A stretch of DNA of 64,000 bases, taken from NCBI RefSeq assembly GCF_030655665.1, contig NZ_JAUSPQ010000003.1, forward strand, positions 107,603 through 171,602. The letters run 5' to 3'. How positions within the stretch are numbered: position 1 is the stretch's first letter; each line of letters opens with the position of its first letter. The notes beneath the pieces were generated by a model. The model did no database searches. It had not been told where the DNA came from and worked only from the letters and a program-made list of their open reading frames with translations. This DNA comes from Methanocorpusculum sp. GTDB lineage: Archaea > Halobacteriota > Methanomicrobia > Methanomicrobiales > Methanocorpusculaceae. The position numbers and the translations under genes are program-made. Positions 34,944-44,242 of this stretch are shown in pieces.

Positions 34944-36545
34944 TCACTTCACCAGGACGAGCAATTCCCCATTCTCGATAGCGACATCAGTATGGTTTAC
35001 CATCTGTGCCGCCGCGATCGAATAGGACCGGGATTTCTCCGCAAGTGCGTCTCCTTCCACATCCACATCAACATCCACGCACACCGTCTTGATCCCGATA
35101 AGCTCATCCGAATACCGCGTGATCTCGAACGTTCTAAACTGCTGCGGGAAATCCCTCAGCGATGACGTCTCCACGACCCAGAATCCGTACTCCGGATGCT
35201 CCGGATCCGGCGACTCGATCGGCATGATCGTATTCCGGTGGTTATGTCCTGCGACCCACATCAGCAGATTCGAATACTTCTGCAGCTCGGTGATCAGTTC
35301 CTCTTGAGAAACCTCGGAGTAGGTACTCCAGCCCGAAGGTGAACCCACCTCCATCGTCGCGATCGGGATATGTGCCGCGATGATCATCAGAACACCTTCA
35401 TCCTGTCCTTTCTGCAGCTCGGCCTTCAGCCAGGCGAACCGCTCTTCATCAAGTGAACCGCGGCCGTGTGCCCAGATATCGCCGAGCGTTGAACCGTTCA
35501 CGGTCGTGTCATCCAGCATGATGATCCTGATACCCTCGACCGGGTCGAACGTATAGCATGCAAAGTCGTCCGCGATCATCTCTTCCGTATAGCCGTGACC
35601 ATAGGGAAGGGAACTCGAGTTCAAAAATTCCTGCATGAACCCGATCCGGGTTCCATTCTCCGCAAGAGCATGACGGTTGGGATCTGCGATCACTTTAGGA
35701 GCTGACGCAAATCCTGAAGCATTGCCAATACCTATGATGGCGCCGTTCGGGTCCGATCCATTAAAGACACCCATATAATAGCCGGTAAGCGACGGGTCTC
35801 CGGTCGCGAGCACATCAAGCCGCATATTCGCAACCGTATCGCCGCGATACATCTGGCTTATGTTTTCATCGATCGCGAACACGCCCGTAAAGAACTGATC
35901 GTGATTCCCGATCGTCTGATACCAGGGCACATCCAGACCTTCTGCCGTAAACGTCTTCTGATAATCGAGATTCTCCTTCCCTGCATTTCCTCCCGAGGTT
36001 GGATCGATCGTTTTTCCGTCAAGAACATCAATGAACCAGCGCATTTCATTGTACTGATCATTGTTCGCCGCATCGCCAAGGGACAGAACAAGATCCAGCT
36101 TGTTCTCTTTGTTTATGTTGTTGATCGTCTTCACTGCGGCATCCAGCACCTGGGTCGAATACATCGAGACCGGTGAATATGCCGAAGGGAAGGGACTGAG
36201 ATAGCCAAGAGCGATCACCTGTTGCGGTGACTCCTCATCCGTGATGTGGATATCCGAGATCGTTGCAAACGAAAGAAGCGTTGTGCCCTCGCCCGTCGGA
36301 GTCACTCCGCCTGTGATGTCATCTCTCACGGTCATCGGCACGCCGTCACCGTACGTCCATTCGCCAAACCCGTTGTAATGGTAAATACTGAGATTTGCCG
36401 GCGTGATGGTCTGATTCGCTCCCGGACTGACCGGGACCACGGTTAGTTCTGTCGTATTGGATGAGACTGTCTGATTTACACAGCCGCTGGAAAATACCAG
36501 CAGCACCGCAAAAATTACGAGTATTACTACCAAAATTCTGGACAT
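34944..36545 (-). CDS. Secreted metallophosphoesterase lipoprotein
   Basis: A 533-residue calcineurin-like phosphoesterase. The signal peptide ends in the lipobox FSSGC (Cys22). Metal-binding motifs appear in order: SDIHI, GDAANND, GNHDQ, and near the C-terminus AAHIPI and GHNH. The long insertions match the TIGR03768-type family. The enzyme acts outside the cell on an unknown phosphoester. It is monocistronic. Confidence 0.88.
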   Translation of the reverse strand: MSRILVVILVIFAVLLVFSSGCVNQTVSSNTTELTVVPVSPGANQTITPANLSIYHYNGFGEWTYGDGVPMTVRDDITGGVTPTGEGTTLLSFATISDIHITDEESPQQVIALGYLSPFPSAYSPVSMYSTQVLDAAVKTINNINKENKLDLVLSLGDAANNDQYNEMRWFIDVLDGKTIDPTSGGNAGKENLDYQKTFTAEGLDVPWYQTIGNHDQFFTGVFAIDENISQMYRGDTVANMRLDVLATGDPSLTGYYMGVFNGSDPNGAIIGIGNASGFASAPKVIADPNRHALAENGTRIGFMQEFLNSSSLPYGHGYTEEMIADDFACYTFDPVEGIRIIMLDDTTVNGSTLGDIWAHGRGSLDEERFAWLKAELQKGQDEGVLMIIAAHIPIATMEVGSPSGWSTYSEVSQEELITELQKYSNLLMWVAGHNHRNTIMPIESPDPEHPEYGFWVVETSSLRDFPQQFRTFEITRYSDELIGIKTVCVDVDVDVEGDALAEKSRSYSIAAAQMVNHTDVAIENGELLVLVK

Positions 36546-36598
36546 AGTTTATCCTATTTGGATGTATGCGGTATAAAAAGATGTCTTATAAAAAAGAA

Positions 36599-38221
36599 TT
36601 AAAAGATCGTGTCCAGCCTTCTTCCGATGTGGGGCACGAAATCCTTCTTTCGTGAAACGACTCCCGGAAGATGCATGGGTTTTCTCTCCCAGTGCATGGC
36701 AAGCATCGTCGCATCATCCGCTGCCGCAAACATATCCGATCCCATCTCCGAGACACTGGTATATAATGCAAGATAAATGTCCGGTGCATGCGGCTGTCGG
36801 AGTTTTGCCTCCAGTGCCGCAAAGATCGCCTCCTCATTGGTCTTCGCATACACATATGACGGCACGAGGACCTGGGAAATGATCACTCGTTTTCCCGACA
36901 GATTGTACTCCTTTGTGTCGCGTTCGAGCAGTTCGTCCTGCGAGACCCCGGAAAGGGACATCCCTTCCGCGATCAGTTCGTTGGCGTAGGCGATCGGATC
37001 GACACCTGCGATCTCGGACAGGAATTTTACCGCATCCTCGTCCTGCCGCGTCGTCGTCGACATCTTCAGACCGAGCGTATCGGAAAGGATCCCTGAGAGG
37101 AGGATCCCTGCCACCTCCTTTTTGGGTTTGATACCCGCTTCCATAAACCGTCTCGTTACGATTGTCGAGGTTGAACCGACCGGTTCCATATCGAAGCGGA
37201 TCGGGCGAAGGGTCGCCATCGCTCCGAGCCGGTGGTGATCGATGATCTCGATGATGTCTGCGGTTTCGATCCCCTCGACCGCCTGACTGTACTCGTTGTG
37301 ATCGACCAGGATCACCGACTTTGCCACGTCCTCCATCAGCGAGTTCCGGGAGATCGTGCCGAGCAGTTTTCCGTTCTCGTCCACGACACAGGCCGTCCGG
37401 TACTTCGAGTTCGAGACGATCTGTTTGACATATTCCATCGTATCGGCGATGCGGACGGTCGGCACGTCTTTTGTCATGATCGACTCGGCGGGCAGGGTCA
37501 GGTGGATCATCTTCGCGACCCCGAACGCGTCGACTTCGGTCGAGATGACCGTAACGCCTTTCTCTGCGGCCGAGGCAAGAAGCCGCTCGCCGACCGGGGC
37601 AGAATCGGCGATGATCAGTGCCGCGATCCCTGCCGAGGTCAGTGCGAGCTGGGTCGGTTCGTCGTCTCCGACGATGGCGATATCCTTTTTCGTGATGCGG
37701 GAGAGGATCACGTGCAGGGCGTCGATCGAAATATACACGGCTCCTTCAAGGACCGTATGATTCTTCACCCGCACCGTTCCGTGCAGGATCCGTGCAAGCG
37801 TGTCCACGCTCACCGGCGAAACGGCGAGCGTCTCCATCTTCGTGTTCGAGACATACGCTCTGGCAAGGCCGTGCTCGCTCACGAGACCGATCAGGTTCCC
37901 GTTCGGATCCGTGATCGGCAGATTCCGCAGATCGTTTTTGTCCATCAGTTCGATCACGTCGATCGTCGGCGTTTCCGCGTTCGCGCTTTCCGGATGGGTG
38001 AACGGGATATCCGCCACCGACGGCTCGACACTAAGGACAAGGGCAGGTCCTTCGACATCGAATTTTGCGAGAGCATACTTCGACTCGGCGTTCAGGTCGC
38101 CGCATCGTGCAGCGATATAGGTGTCCGCACCATCCCTATTGAGAAATGCGGCATAACCGATGGCACTGCAGATACTGTCCGTATCCGGGTGCCGGTGACC
38201 TAATACATATATGGATTTCAA
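36599..38221 (-). CDS. ppaC: CBS-domain manganese-dependent inorganic pyrophosphatase
   Basis: A 540-residue family II pyrophosphatase. DHH-type metal motifs are GHRHPDTDS near the N-terminus, VDHNE and IDHHR near residue 320, and DHHA2 residues SRKK near the C-terminus. Between the N-terminal and DHH segments lie two CBS domains and a DRTGG-like domain, which in relatives bind adenine nucleotides and regulate activity. It hydrolyses PPi in the cytoplasm. It is monocistronic, start ATG at 38221. Confidence 0.93.
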   Translation of the reverse strand: MKSIYVLGHRHPDTDSICSAIGYAAFLNRDGADTYIAARCGDLNAESKYALAKFDVEGPALVLSVEPSVADIPFTHPESANAETPTIDVIELMDKNDLRNLPITDPNGNLIGLVSEHGLARAYVSNTKMETLAVSPVSVDTLARILHGTVRVKNHTVLEGAVYISIDALHVILSRITKKDIAIVGDDEPTQLALTSAGIAALIIADSAPVGERLLASAAEKGVTVISTEVDAFGVAKMIHLTLPAESIMTKDVPTVRIADTMEYVKQIVSNSKYRTACVVDENGKLLGTISRNSLMEDVAKSVILVDHNEYSQAVEGIETADIIEIIDHHRLGAMATLRPIRFDMEPVGSTSTIVTRRFMEAGIKPKKEVAGILLSGILSDTLGLKMSTTTRQDEDAVKFLSEIAGVDPIAYANELIAEGMSLSGVSQDELLERDTKEYNLSGKRVIISQVLVPSYVYAKTNEEAIFAALEAKLRQPHAPDIYLALYTSVSEMGSDMFAAADDATMLAMHWERKPMHLPGVVSRKKDFVPHIGRRLDTIF

Positions 38222-38344
38222 CTCTTCCCAACTCCCGACGATATATGCCTATATTTGGGTGGAAGATTAGATAGAACTTTTTGCCTGCCGAATCTGAAGG
38301 CACGCAAATAATTAAGACATTTCCCCCCGTATCTATTTGGCATC

Positions 38345-38635
38345 ATGCACAAGGAAGAATTACTTGAGCTTCACCAAATATTTTTTGACATAAAGGTCTA
38401 CTACGAGTCATTAAATCCAGATCTGAAGTTTCCCCAATACAATGCACTGAAAATCACCCCGGATATGGTCAACCGGAGTAAACTCGAGCACAAATATGCA
38501 ATATTCATTCTCGGCTCCGAGATTGCATCTGCCATGAAAGAGATCGAGACCATCTCTTCGCGCGGTATCCCGACCCGCATGAAAGAGCTTGCCGACCGCA
38601 CGCTCAAGGAAATGGAATCCGAAAAAGAACAGTAA
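38345..38635 (+). CDS. UPF0058 family protein
   Basis: A 96-residue all-helical protein beginning MHKEELLELHQIFFDIK, the pattern of archaeal UPF0058. The function of the family is unknown. Small size, charge pattern and conservation in archaea suggest a structural or regulatory role. It is divergent from the pyrophosphatase and convergent with the lipoprotein that follows. Confidence 0.88.
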   Translation: MHKEELLELHQIFFDIKVYYESLNPDLKFPQYNALKITPDMVNRSKLEHKYAIFILGSEIASAMKEIETISSRGIPTRMKELADRTLKEMESEKEQ

Positions 38636-38664
38636 AAAAAAGGCGGGGATCCCCCTCAACTATT

Positions 38665-39054
38665 TTAGCTTCTTGTAAATTCGATTCCGATCACGGTGCA
38701 GGTTTTCTCATTACTGTTCATAACAAGCGTGTTCTGCTGGGAAAATCCTGAAGCGGCGATCGCAAAGAACATCTTATAATTGAGATTGGTTGATTTGGTC
38801 CAGGTGAAATCAGATGGAAGCTCTGTTCCCATACTTTTCACGGTGACTTCTCCGGTACCGTCTTCGTTGAAGACCATCGTGTAATACTCGGTGTATCCGG
38901 CATTGGTGGTCTGTCCGTCCCATGTTCCGAAGATCGGATCGAGTGCTCCGGGAGTCTCGGGGCCGGTAATGTCTGACGTTGTTATACAGCCTGCCGTGAT
39001 GAGGCACAGGAAAATGATTCCCGTGATCAGGGATATAAAAAGAGTTTTATTCAT
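38665..39054 (-). CDS. Small lipoprotein, lipocalin-like
   Basis: A 129-residue lipoprotein with lipobox ITAGC (Cys23). The body has DPIFGTWDG and FNEDGTGEVTV, like the repeating unit in the lipoprotein at 16880-17749. It probably forms one small beta barrel on the outer face of the membrane. Function unknown. Confidence 0.75.
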   Translation of the reverse strand: MNKTLFISLITGIIFLCLITAGCITTSDITGPETPGALDPIFGTWDGQTTNAGYTEYYTMVFNEDGTGEVTVKSMGTELPSDFTWTKSTNLNYKMFFAIAASGFSQQNTLVMNSNEKTCTVIGIEFTRS

Positions 39055-39082
39055 ACCAGAAATAGAGTCCGGTATTATATAA

Positions 39083-39886
39083 TCATTTCCTGCCTTCTCG
39101 GTCCTGACGTATCAGATAGTCAGCGAGAAGTTTCGGGATGGGTGCCGTCATGCAGTGCCAGTTCGGGGTGCCGTTCACTTCGAGGACGGTATACCCGCCG
39201 TCTTCGAGCGGGAGGAGGTCGACCCCGCAGTAGTCGATCCCGACCGCACGTGCCGCTTCTTCTGCAGCCTCGGCCATATCTTTCGGGATCTCGACTGCCT
39301 GTCCGCATCCTCCCTGGTGGATGTTGTGGGTAAGATGTGCGGATTCGCGTTTGATCGCTCCGACCGCTTCATTGTCGATGACGAAGATCCGGTAGTCACG
39401 GTCGTTTTTCACATACTCCTGCACATAATACGGCGGTTCTTCTTTGATCTCGTCGACGGAGTTGAACAGATAGATCCCGTTTCCATCATAGCCGTAGACC
39501 GGTTTATAGACCGCTTTTCCGCCGTGTGCGTCGAGAAATTTCTGGACCTTTTCTTTGCTGTTCGTGAAGCATGTCGCCGGGCTTGGCGCTCCGGAGCGGA
39601 GTATTTTTGCGGTCGTCGTAACTTTGCTTGCGCAGATCGCGATAGCCTCCGGGGAGTTGATCACATGATTTTCCAGTTCAAGGGCTTTGAGGAGTTCGAA
39701 CTGGACCCCGTCCTGTTTTATCCCGCAGGCCCAGATGGTCTCGCCAAAAACCGGGAGATCGAACGGATCGACGGCGGCAAGGTCAAGAGTAACAAACGGG
39801 ACGCCCCGCCGTTTGAGTTCGGCCTGGACCATGCCGGTGGAGTTGTCGGTCGGTGTATCAGTCGGTTTCGGGATAATATGAATCAT
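39083..39886 (-). CDS. ATP-grasp ligase, RimK/MptN-like
   Basis: A 267-residue ATP-grasp enzyme. Visible are KPVYGYDGNGI (glycine-rich loop with conserved lysine), YVQEYVKNDRDYRIFVI, and GVDLLPLEDGGYTVLEVNGTPNW, the metal-binding Glu and Asn of the RimK family. In methanogens RimK-type ligases add glutamates to tetrahydromethanopterin (MptN) or F420 (CofF). MptN is the better guess, but the sequence here does not prove it. Start is ATG at 39886. Confidence 0.88.
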   Translation of the reverse strand: MIHIIPKPTDTPTDNSTGMVQAELKRRGVPFVTLDLAAVDPFDLPVFGETIWACGIKQDGVQFELLKALELENHVINSPEAIAICASKVTTTAKILRSGAPSPATCFTNSKEKVQKFLDAHGGKAVYKPVYGYDGNGIYLFNSVDEIKEEPPYYVQEYVKNDRDYRIFVIDNEAVGAIKRESAHLTHNIHQGGCGQAVEIPKDMAEAAEEAARAVGIDYCGVDLLPLEDGGYTVLEVNGTPNWHCMTAPIPKLLADYLIRQDREGRK

Positions 39887-40421
39887 TAATTTGTGTTTGC
39901 TTTGGCGATGTAATAAGTCTGCCGTGATAGTGCTGACCTCTTCAAAAGTAACGTCCTGGGTGAAAAATATGAAAAATATTTGCGGATGGATGCGAATGAT
40001 CCTTGTCCCTTATTCCCGGTTTCTTGTAATGGATTCTTTTAGCAGAGAGGAGGAATATCCGTAATAGATGAGCTGCTCGGATCGTTCATATGTTCCGAAA
40101 TTAAGATATTTCCACCGCGGGACGCTCCGCGCCGGAGTCGCGTCCCCGCACCCCATTATCAGGGGGTAGAATGCCCATCTCTCTCATCCGCCCCTGTCCC
40201 CCTTTTCGTGAATTTCGTTGATTTGCGGGTCGGACGCTGAAAGCGGACGACCTTAGCAGAGCAAGTCTATAGACTTGCGAAGATGCGCCCATCAAAAAGA
40301 ATCCCGTACACGAAACCGAAGTATGACCAAAAAGGTCAGCATCGAAAAATCCCTGACTGGAAAGATTCATATCGGGATTATTAGATCAAACAAATGTGCG
40401 TTGGAAAAATTATAAAAAAAA
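39887..40421. other. Gap with GC hairpin and module repeats
   Basis: No gene is supported. Bases 39887-40090 are featureless. From 40100 to 40310 repeats dominate (next entry). An AT-rich run with TATA-like sequence near 40400 lies at the 3' side of the PAN gene. Confidence 0.5.
40100..40310 (+). repeat. GC hairpin plus CCCCTGTCCCC repeat with module
   Basis: A GC hairpin copy with arms GGGACGC/GCGTCCC, followed by the CCGCCCCTGTCCCCCTTTTCGT repeat and its AAAAGAATCCCGTACA end. Inside, at 40228-40275, is one module: the GA/GA hairpin (arms GGTCG/CGACC and CGC/GCG, loop TGAAA), linker TTAGCAGAG and GCAAGTC-TATA-GACTTGC. Confidence 0.8.
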
Positions 40422-41690
40422 TTATGAATACATTCCGTCCGGCAGGGATGTGAGCTTCTGTGTTCGTCCCAGCTTGACTGCCTCGATCGCTTTCGTGAAG
40501 TCGTCGCCGCTGATCTTGGTCTTTTTGTTCCTGACGGCATTCATCCCGGCCTCGACGCAGATCGCCATAAGCTCCGAGCCGTTCATATTCGGGGTGTCTT
40601 TGGCGATCTTTTCGAGCGAGACACTCTTGTCCAGATGCATCTTCCGTGTGTGGATCGCAAGGATCGTCCTCCGTCCTTCCTCGTCCGGGAGCGGGAACTC
40701 GATGATTCTATCGAATCTTCCCGGTCGGAGCAGGGCCTGATCCAGGATATCTATCCTGTTCGTAGCCGCGATGATCTTCACATTGCCGCGGGTATTGAAT
40801 CCGTCCAGCTCGGACAAAAGCTGCATCAGGGTCCGGTTCACCTCGTGATCTCCGGCAGAGTAGGCATCGGTACTTCGGGAACCGCCGATCGCATCGATCT
40901 CGTCGATGAAGATGATCGCCGGCGCCTTGTCCCGTGCAAGGGCAAAGAGTTCCCTCACGAGCCGTGCGCCTTCACCGATGTATTTCTGGACAAGTTCGGA
41001 TCCGACAACCCGGATGAATACGGCGTTCGTTTCATGGGAAACTGCTTTTGCAAGCAGGGTTTTTCCGGTCCCGGGCGGGCCGACGAGGAGAACGCCTTTC
41101 GGCGGCTCGATGCCCACCTTCTCGAACAACTCCGGATTGAGGAGCGGGAGTTCCACTGCTTCGCGTAAGAGGGTCTTCTGGGTTTCCAGTCCGCCGATAT
41201 CCGTGTAGCTGACGTTCGGCGCTGTTTCGACCTCCATGCTGGAGATGAGCGTATCGTATTTATTCGGGAGGACCTCGACAAGCACGAACGACTGGGGATG
41301 CAGAGCACACTGCCGCCCTGCGATAAGATCTGCCGGGTCGACGGTCTCAGCGACCTTTGACAGGAACTGCGGACCGGTGGTGCTCCTGACGATGACCCTG
41401 TCTTCGGATGCGAGCGCTTCGATCGTTCCTATCACGAGCGGAGGCGTGCGGTATTGTTCAAGCTCGCCTTTGATCTTTTTTGCCTCGCGTTTGAACTGAT
41501 CCCGTTCAGATTCCGTTGCCGCGGCCTGGAGTCTCAGCTGTCTGACCGTTTCCCGTAACTCATAATTGCGGCCTTCGAGGGCAATGTTGGTTTTTCTGAG
41601 TTGTGCAAGTTCCTCTGACGAAATAACCGGTTCTACGGACATGGTCGGCTTGACCACATCCTGATTGTCATCCTGCCCTGATTCAGTCAT
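40422..41690 (-). CDS. pan: Proteasome-activating nucleotidase
   Basis: A 422-residue AAA+ ATPase. An N-terminal coiled coil (about residues 25-85) is followed by an OB domain and a AAA domain with Walker A GPPGTGKT, Walker B IIFIDEID, the SRH RPGRFDR and sensor ATNR. It ends MYS, which fits the HbYX tail that docks into the 20S core. It unfolds and feeds substrates to the proteasome. Divergent from MBF1, with a 171-base promoter region between. Confidence 0.96.
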   Translation of the reverse strand: MTESGQDDNQDVVKPTMSVEPVISSEELAQLRKTNIALEGRNYELRETVRQLRLQAAATESERDQFKREAKKIKGELEQYRTPPLVIGTIEALASEDRVIVRSTTGPQFLSKVAETVDPADLIAGRQCALHPQSFVLVEVLPNKYDTLISSMEVETAPNVSYTDIGGLETQKTLLREAVELPLLNPELFEKVGIEPPKGVLLVGPPGTGKTLLAKAVSHETNAVFIRVVGSELVQKYIGEGARLVRELFALARDKAPAIIFIDEIDAIGGSRSTDAYSAGDHEVNRTLMQLLSELDGFNTRGNVKIIAATNRIDILDQALLRPGRFDRIIEFPLPDEEGRRTILAIHTRKMHLDKSVSLEKIAKDTPNMNGSELMAICVEAGMNAVRNKKTKISGDDFTKAIEAVKLGRTQKLTSLPDGMYS

Positions 41691-41861
41691 AAGAATGCCC
41701 TATGATTGGTATATCTGATGAATTCAGTAAAGTAGCTTTCGGAATAAGACCATGGCGGTTCCGGCAGTTTTTGAAAATACCGTGTTCTCAGTTTCTGTCA
41801 TTCAAAGACCTCACTTCTTGCCGGATAGGAAAAGGGTTAATGTATGCGAGGGGAAATATAG

Positions 41862-42395
41862 ATGAGCGAGAATATCATGCAGACAGAATATTGTGAGTTA
41901 TGCGGGGTAGCACTGTCAAAGAAAGGCAGATTGGTGCAGATCGAGGGAGCAAAGCCGATGAGAGTTTGCGACAAGTGTGCGAAACTCGGGACCGAAGTCC
42001 AGGCTCCCCGTGCTCCAGTCATGTCGTTTGGCCGCCCGGTTATTACGACAAAGGCCCCTGCTCAGTCTCGCGGAGCTCAGCAGGCGAACCGCAAGCGGGA
42101 TATGTTCGATTACATCGAGGGCGATATCGTTGAGGATTACCCCCAGCGGATCGCAGCGGCAAGGCTCGCCAAGGGCTTTACCCAGAAGGATCTTGCATTC
42201 GTATTGAAGATGCAGGAAGGCGATATCAAAAAGTTCGAGCGCGGCGACCGTGCCCCGACAGAGGACGAACGCAAGAAGCTTGAGAAGGAACTTGAGATCG
42301 TTCTTCTTGATTCGCAGGACGATGACGACAAGCTTCAGGCGGGTGGCGTCGCATCGACGACTCTCGGCGATGTTCTTCAGGTGAAGAGGAAATAA
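41862..42395 (+). CDS. Multiprotein bridging factor 1 (archaeal)
   Basis: A 177-residue protein. The N-terminal zinc ribbon has CELCGVAL and CDKCAKLG. The C-terminal HTH_XRE domain runs from about residue 95 ([17 protein letters not shown]). The family bridges transcription factors in eukaryotes, and in archaea it is linked to translation or transcription. Its last base overlaps the first base of tpiA, so the two are co-transcribed. Confidence 0.92.
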   Translation: MSENIMQTEYCELCGVALSKKGRLVQIEGAKPMRVCDKCAKLGTEVQAPRAPVMSFGRPVITTKAPAQSRGAQQANRKRDMFDYIEGDIVEDYPQRIAAARLAKGFTQKDLAFVLKMQEGDIKKFERGDRAPTEDERKKLEKELEIVLLDSQDDDDKLQAGGVASTTLGDVLQVKRK

Positions 42396-43060
42396 TGTCG
42401 TCCCCGCTTATTCTTGTAAACTTCAAATCATACCGTGAAGGGGCAGGTAATGCGGCAGGACAGATAGGTTCGGCCGCAGAACTTGTTATGCAGGAGTCAG
42501 GGGTGACTATCGGTGTTGCTCCGCAGTTTGTGGAGCTTCACCCGTTTTGCAAGCATTACGAGATCCCGGTGTATGCCCAGCATATCGATGCGGTGGAAGG
42601 AGCTTTCACCGGCAGGATCCCTGCGTTCACAGTGAGAGCGGCGGGCTGTGTGGGTTCGCTGATCAATCACTCGGAAAGGAGACTCACGATCGCCGAGATC
42701 GAGGCATGCGTGGAAGCGGCCAAGTTCAACCATCTTGAGTCGGTGGTCTGCACAAATAATGTGGCAGTTTCTGCAGCAGCAGCGGCATTTTTGCCGACCT
42801 ATGTGGCGATCGAGCCGCCTGAACTGATCGGATCAGGGATCTCGGTCACGAAGGCGGATCCGGATATCATCAAAAACTCGGTTGCTGCAGTGAAACGCAT
42901 CAGTCCGGATGTGAAAGTTCTCTGCGGTGCCGGGATCCAGTCGGGCGAATGCGTGAAGACAGCCATCGATTTTGGAGCAGACGGCGTTCTGCTTGCGTCA
43001 AGCGTAGTGAAGGCAAAAGATCCGGAAGCAGTGCTCCGCGATCTGGTGTCTTTGCTGTAA
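42395..43060 (+). CDS. tpiA: Triosephosphate isomerase, archaeal type
   Basis: A 221-residue TIM barrel, the short archaeal form. N-terminal [10 protein letters not shown] contains the substrate lysine. The catalytic His is in INHSERRL, and the catalytic Glu in [10 protein letters not shown]. The C-terminal phosphate loop is [10 protein letters not shown]. It interconverts DHAP and glyceraldehyde-3-phosphate for gluconeogenesis and glycolysis. Its ATG overlaps the MBF1 stop. Confidence 0.96.
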   Translation: MSSPLILVNFKSYREGAGNAAGQIGSAAELVMQESGVTIGVAPQFVELHPFCKHYEIPVYAQHIDAVEGAFTGRIPAFTVRAAGCVGSLINHSERRLTIAEIEACVEAAKFNHLESVVCTNNVAVSAAAAAFLPTYVAIEPPELIGSGISVTKADPDIIKNSVAAVKRISPDVKVLCGAGIQSGECVKTAIDFGADGVLLASSVVKAKDPEAVLRDLVSLL

Positions 43061-43098
43061 TACCCAAAAAAATAAGTTATAATCTCTTTCTTTTTTTT

Positions 43099-43245
43099 AA
43101 TAGGACTTATGCGGTGTGCTCTCAATCAAAAAGTTGACGTACATGTAAGATGTACTTTGATTTCGCGGTTGGTTTTTCTTTTGTGTCCACATCCGACCTT
43201 GCCCCTCAAGAATTGGATTCACACCAACACCGCGTAAGTCCCATT
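43099..43245 (+). mobile_element. 147-bp MITE-like element with terminal inverted repeats
   Basis: Left end AATAGGACTTATGCGGTGT, right end the inverse of AATGGGACTTACGCGGTGT: 17 of 19 positions agree. Inside are GTACAT...ATGTAC and the TTCGCGGTTGGTTTTTC...GTCCAC sequence shared with other repeats. It encodes nothing. Flanks are T-rich, so a target duplication cannot be fixed. The same ends bound the larger element at 48846. Confidence 0.7.
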
Positions 43246-43258
43246 TTAATTGTTCTCT

Positions 43259-43951
43259 CTATACTTCTTTCCAACTGAAATTCTCTTTCCCTGCCCCGAT
43301 CTCGAAATGACATTTGACGATCCCGATATCGAATTTGGAAAAGAATGCGGCAAGCGGTTTTGCTGAAACAGTGTTTCCGCTTTGTGTTATGATGAATTTC
43401 TGCTGATTGATCGCTGTTGGAGCAAGCATTGCTGCCTCCATGCCGTTTTTGAACCAGTCTGCCATCTCGCCTTCTACTTTGCAGAGCTGCATCATGTCCT
43501 TTGATCTATGCGGTTTGCCCGATGTATTCCCATAGCCGAGCGCAATGACGAGCTGGATCTTTTCGCCTTTGTTCAGTACGCAGGGTGCTTTCGATTTGCT
43601 GTAGGTCATCCCGACCCAGCAGGTGTTGAGCCCGAGCTGCTGTGCTTTCATTACGAGTTTCTCGCCGTAATATCCGCACGGTTCATCGGTCCCGGCTTTG
43701 CCTATGAGGGCGATGTAGTTTTTACAGTTTTCAAACTTCCCGTAGTGTGCCCGCATGCCGCCGAATGCATCGGGCTCATCGAGACACAGCTGGATATTCA
43801 GTCCGCTTTCCCGATTGCATTCATCTACCGTATCTTGAAGGGAAGATTTTATTTCACCTTCGATCATTTTGTCTGTAAAGCTGCGTACCGAATGACGTGC
43901 TTTGATCGCTTCGAGTAAATCCATTGTATTTTCCACTGCATCCATCTTCAT
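43259..43951 (-). CDS. Nitroreductase family protein
   Basis: A 230-residue flavoprotein-like sequence. The N-terminal AIKARHSVRSF is the nitroreductase start that contacts FMN phosphate. GLNTCWVG and LAPTAINQQ are also typical. It belongs to the TM1586-like subgroup. It may use NAD(P)H or reduced F420 to reduce an unknown acceptor. The start is ATG at 43951, though an ATG at 43945 is possible. Confidence 0.85.
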   Translation of the reverse strand: MKMDAVENTMDLLEAIKARHSVRSFTDKMIEGEIKSSLQDTVDECNRESGLNIQLCLDEPDAFGGMRAHYGKFENCKNYIALIGKAGTDEPCGYYGEKLVMKAQQLGLNTCWVGMTYSKSKAPCVLNKGEKIQLVIALGYGNTSGKPHRSKDMMQLCKVEGEMADWFKNGMEAAMLAPTAINQQKFIITQSGNTVSAKPLAAFFSKFDIGIVKCHFEIGAGKENFSWKEV

Positions 43952-44097
43952 TTTCTTTGCAGAAACGTTTTTTTGCGTTATCTACTGACGTTCGGCGTTT
44001 CGTTAAACGTTATTTGGCATTTATATGATAATTAATGTATAGTTCCCGGACTTCAAATCGTGATTACGTCTATTTTTCGGGGGTATTTAGCGGGGTT

Positions 44098-44205
44098 TTG
44101 TGAGGTCGGGAGTCGGGATCTTCGTCAACTCAACGGCTCGGCCCACCTCGCAAGTCTCCTGCAGAGACTTGCTCAGTTAAGGGCACTACGTGCCCCACAA
44201 TTCCA
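44098..44205 (-). repeat. Modular hairpin array upstream of mutS
   Basis: On the minus strand it reads GGGGCAC-GTA-GTGCCC, linker TTAACTGAG, then CAAGTCTC-TGCAG-GAGACTTG. It reads open in frame with mutS on the plus strand, giving a false N-terminal extension. It lies between the mutS start and the nearest TATA-like sequence (TTTATATGATAATTA near 44018), so the mutS leader may contain it. Confidence 0.8.
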
Positions 44206-44242
44206 AACCATCATACCCTTTCAAGAACAACATATCATCAAT

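Noticed and set aside
37232..38203. Long plus-strand ORF antisense to the pyrophosphatase
   Set aside because: It is a shadow of a GC-biased gene, with Arg/Asp-rich sequence and no domain.
44060..44242. 61-residue N-terminal extension of MutS
   Set aside because: It is encoded by module repeat DNA, and MutS homology starts right after the ATG at 44243.
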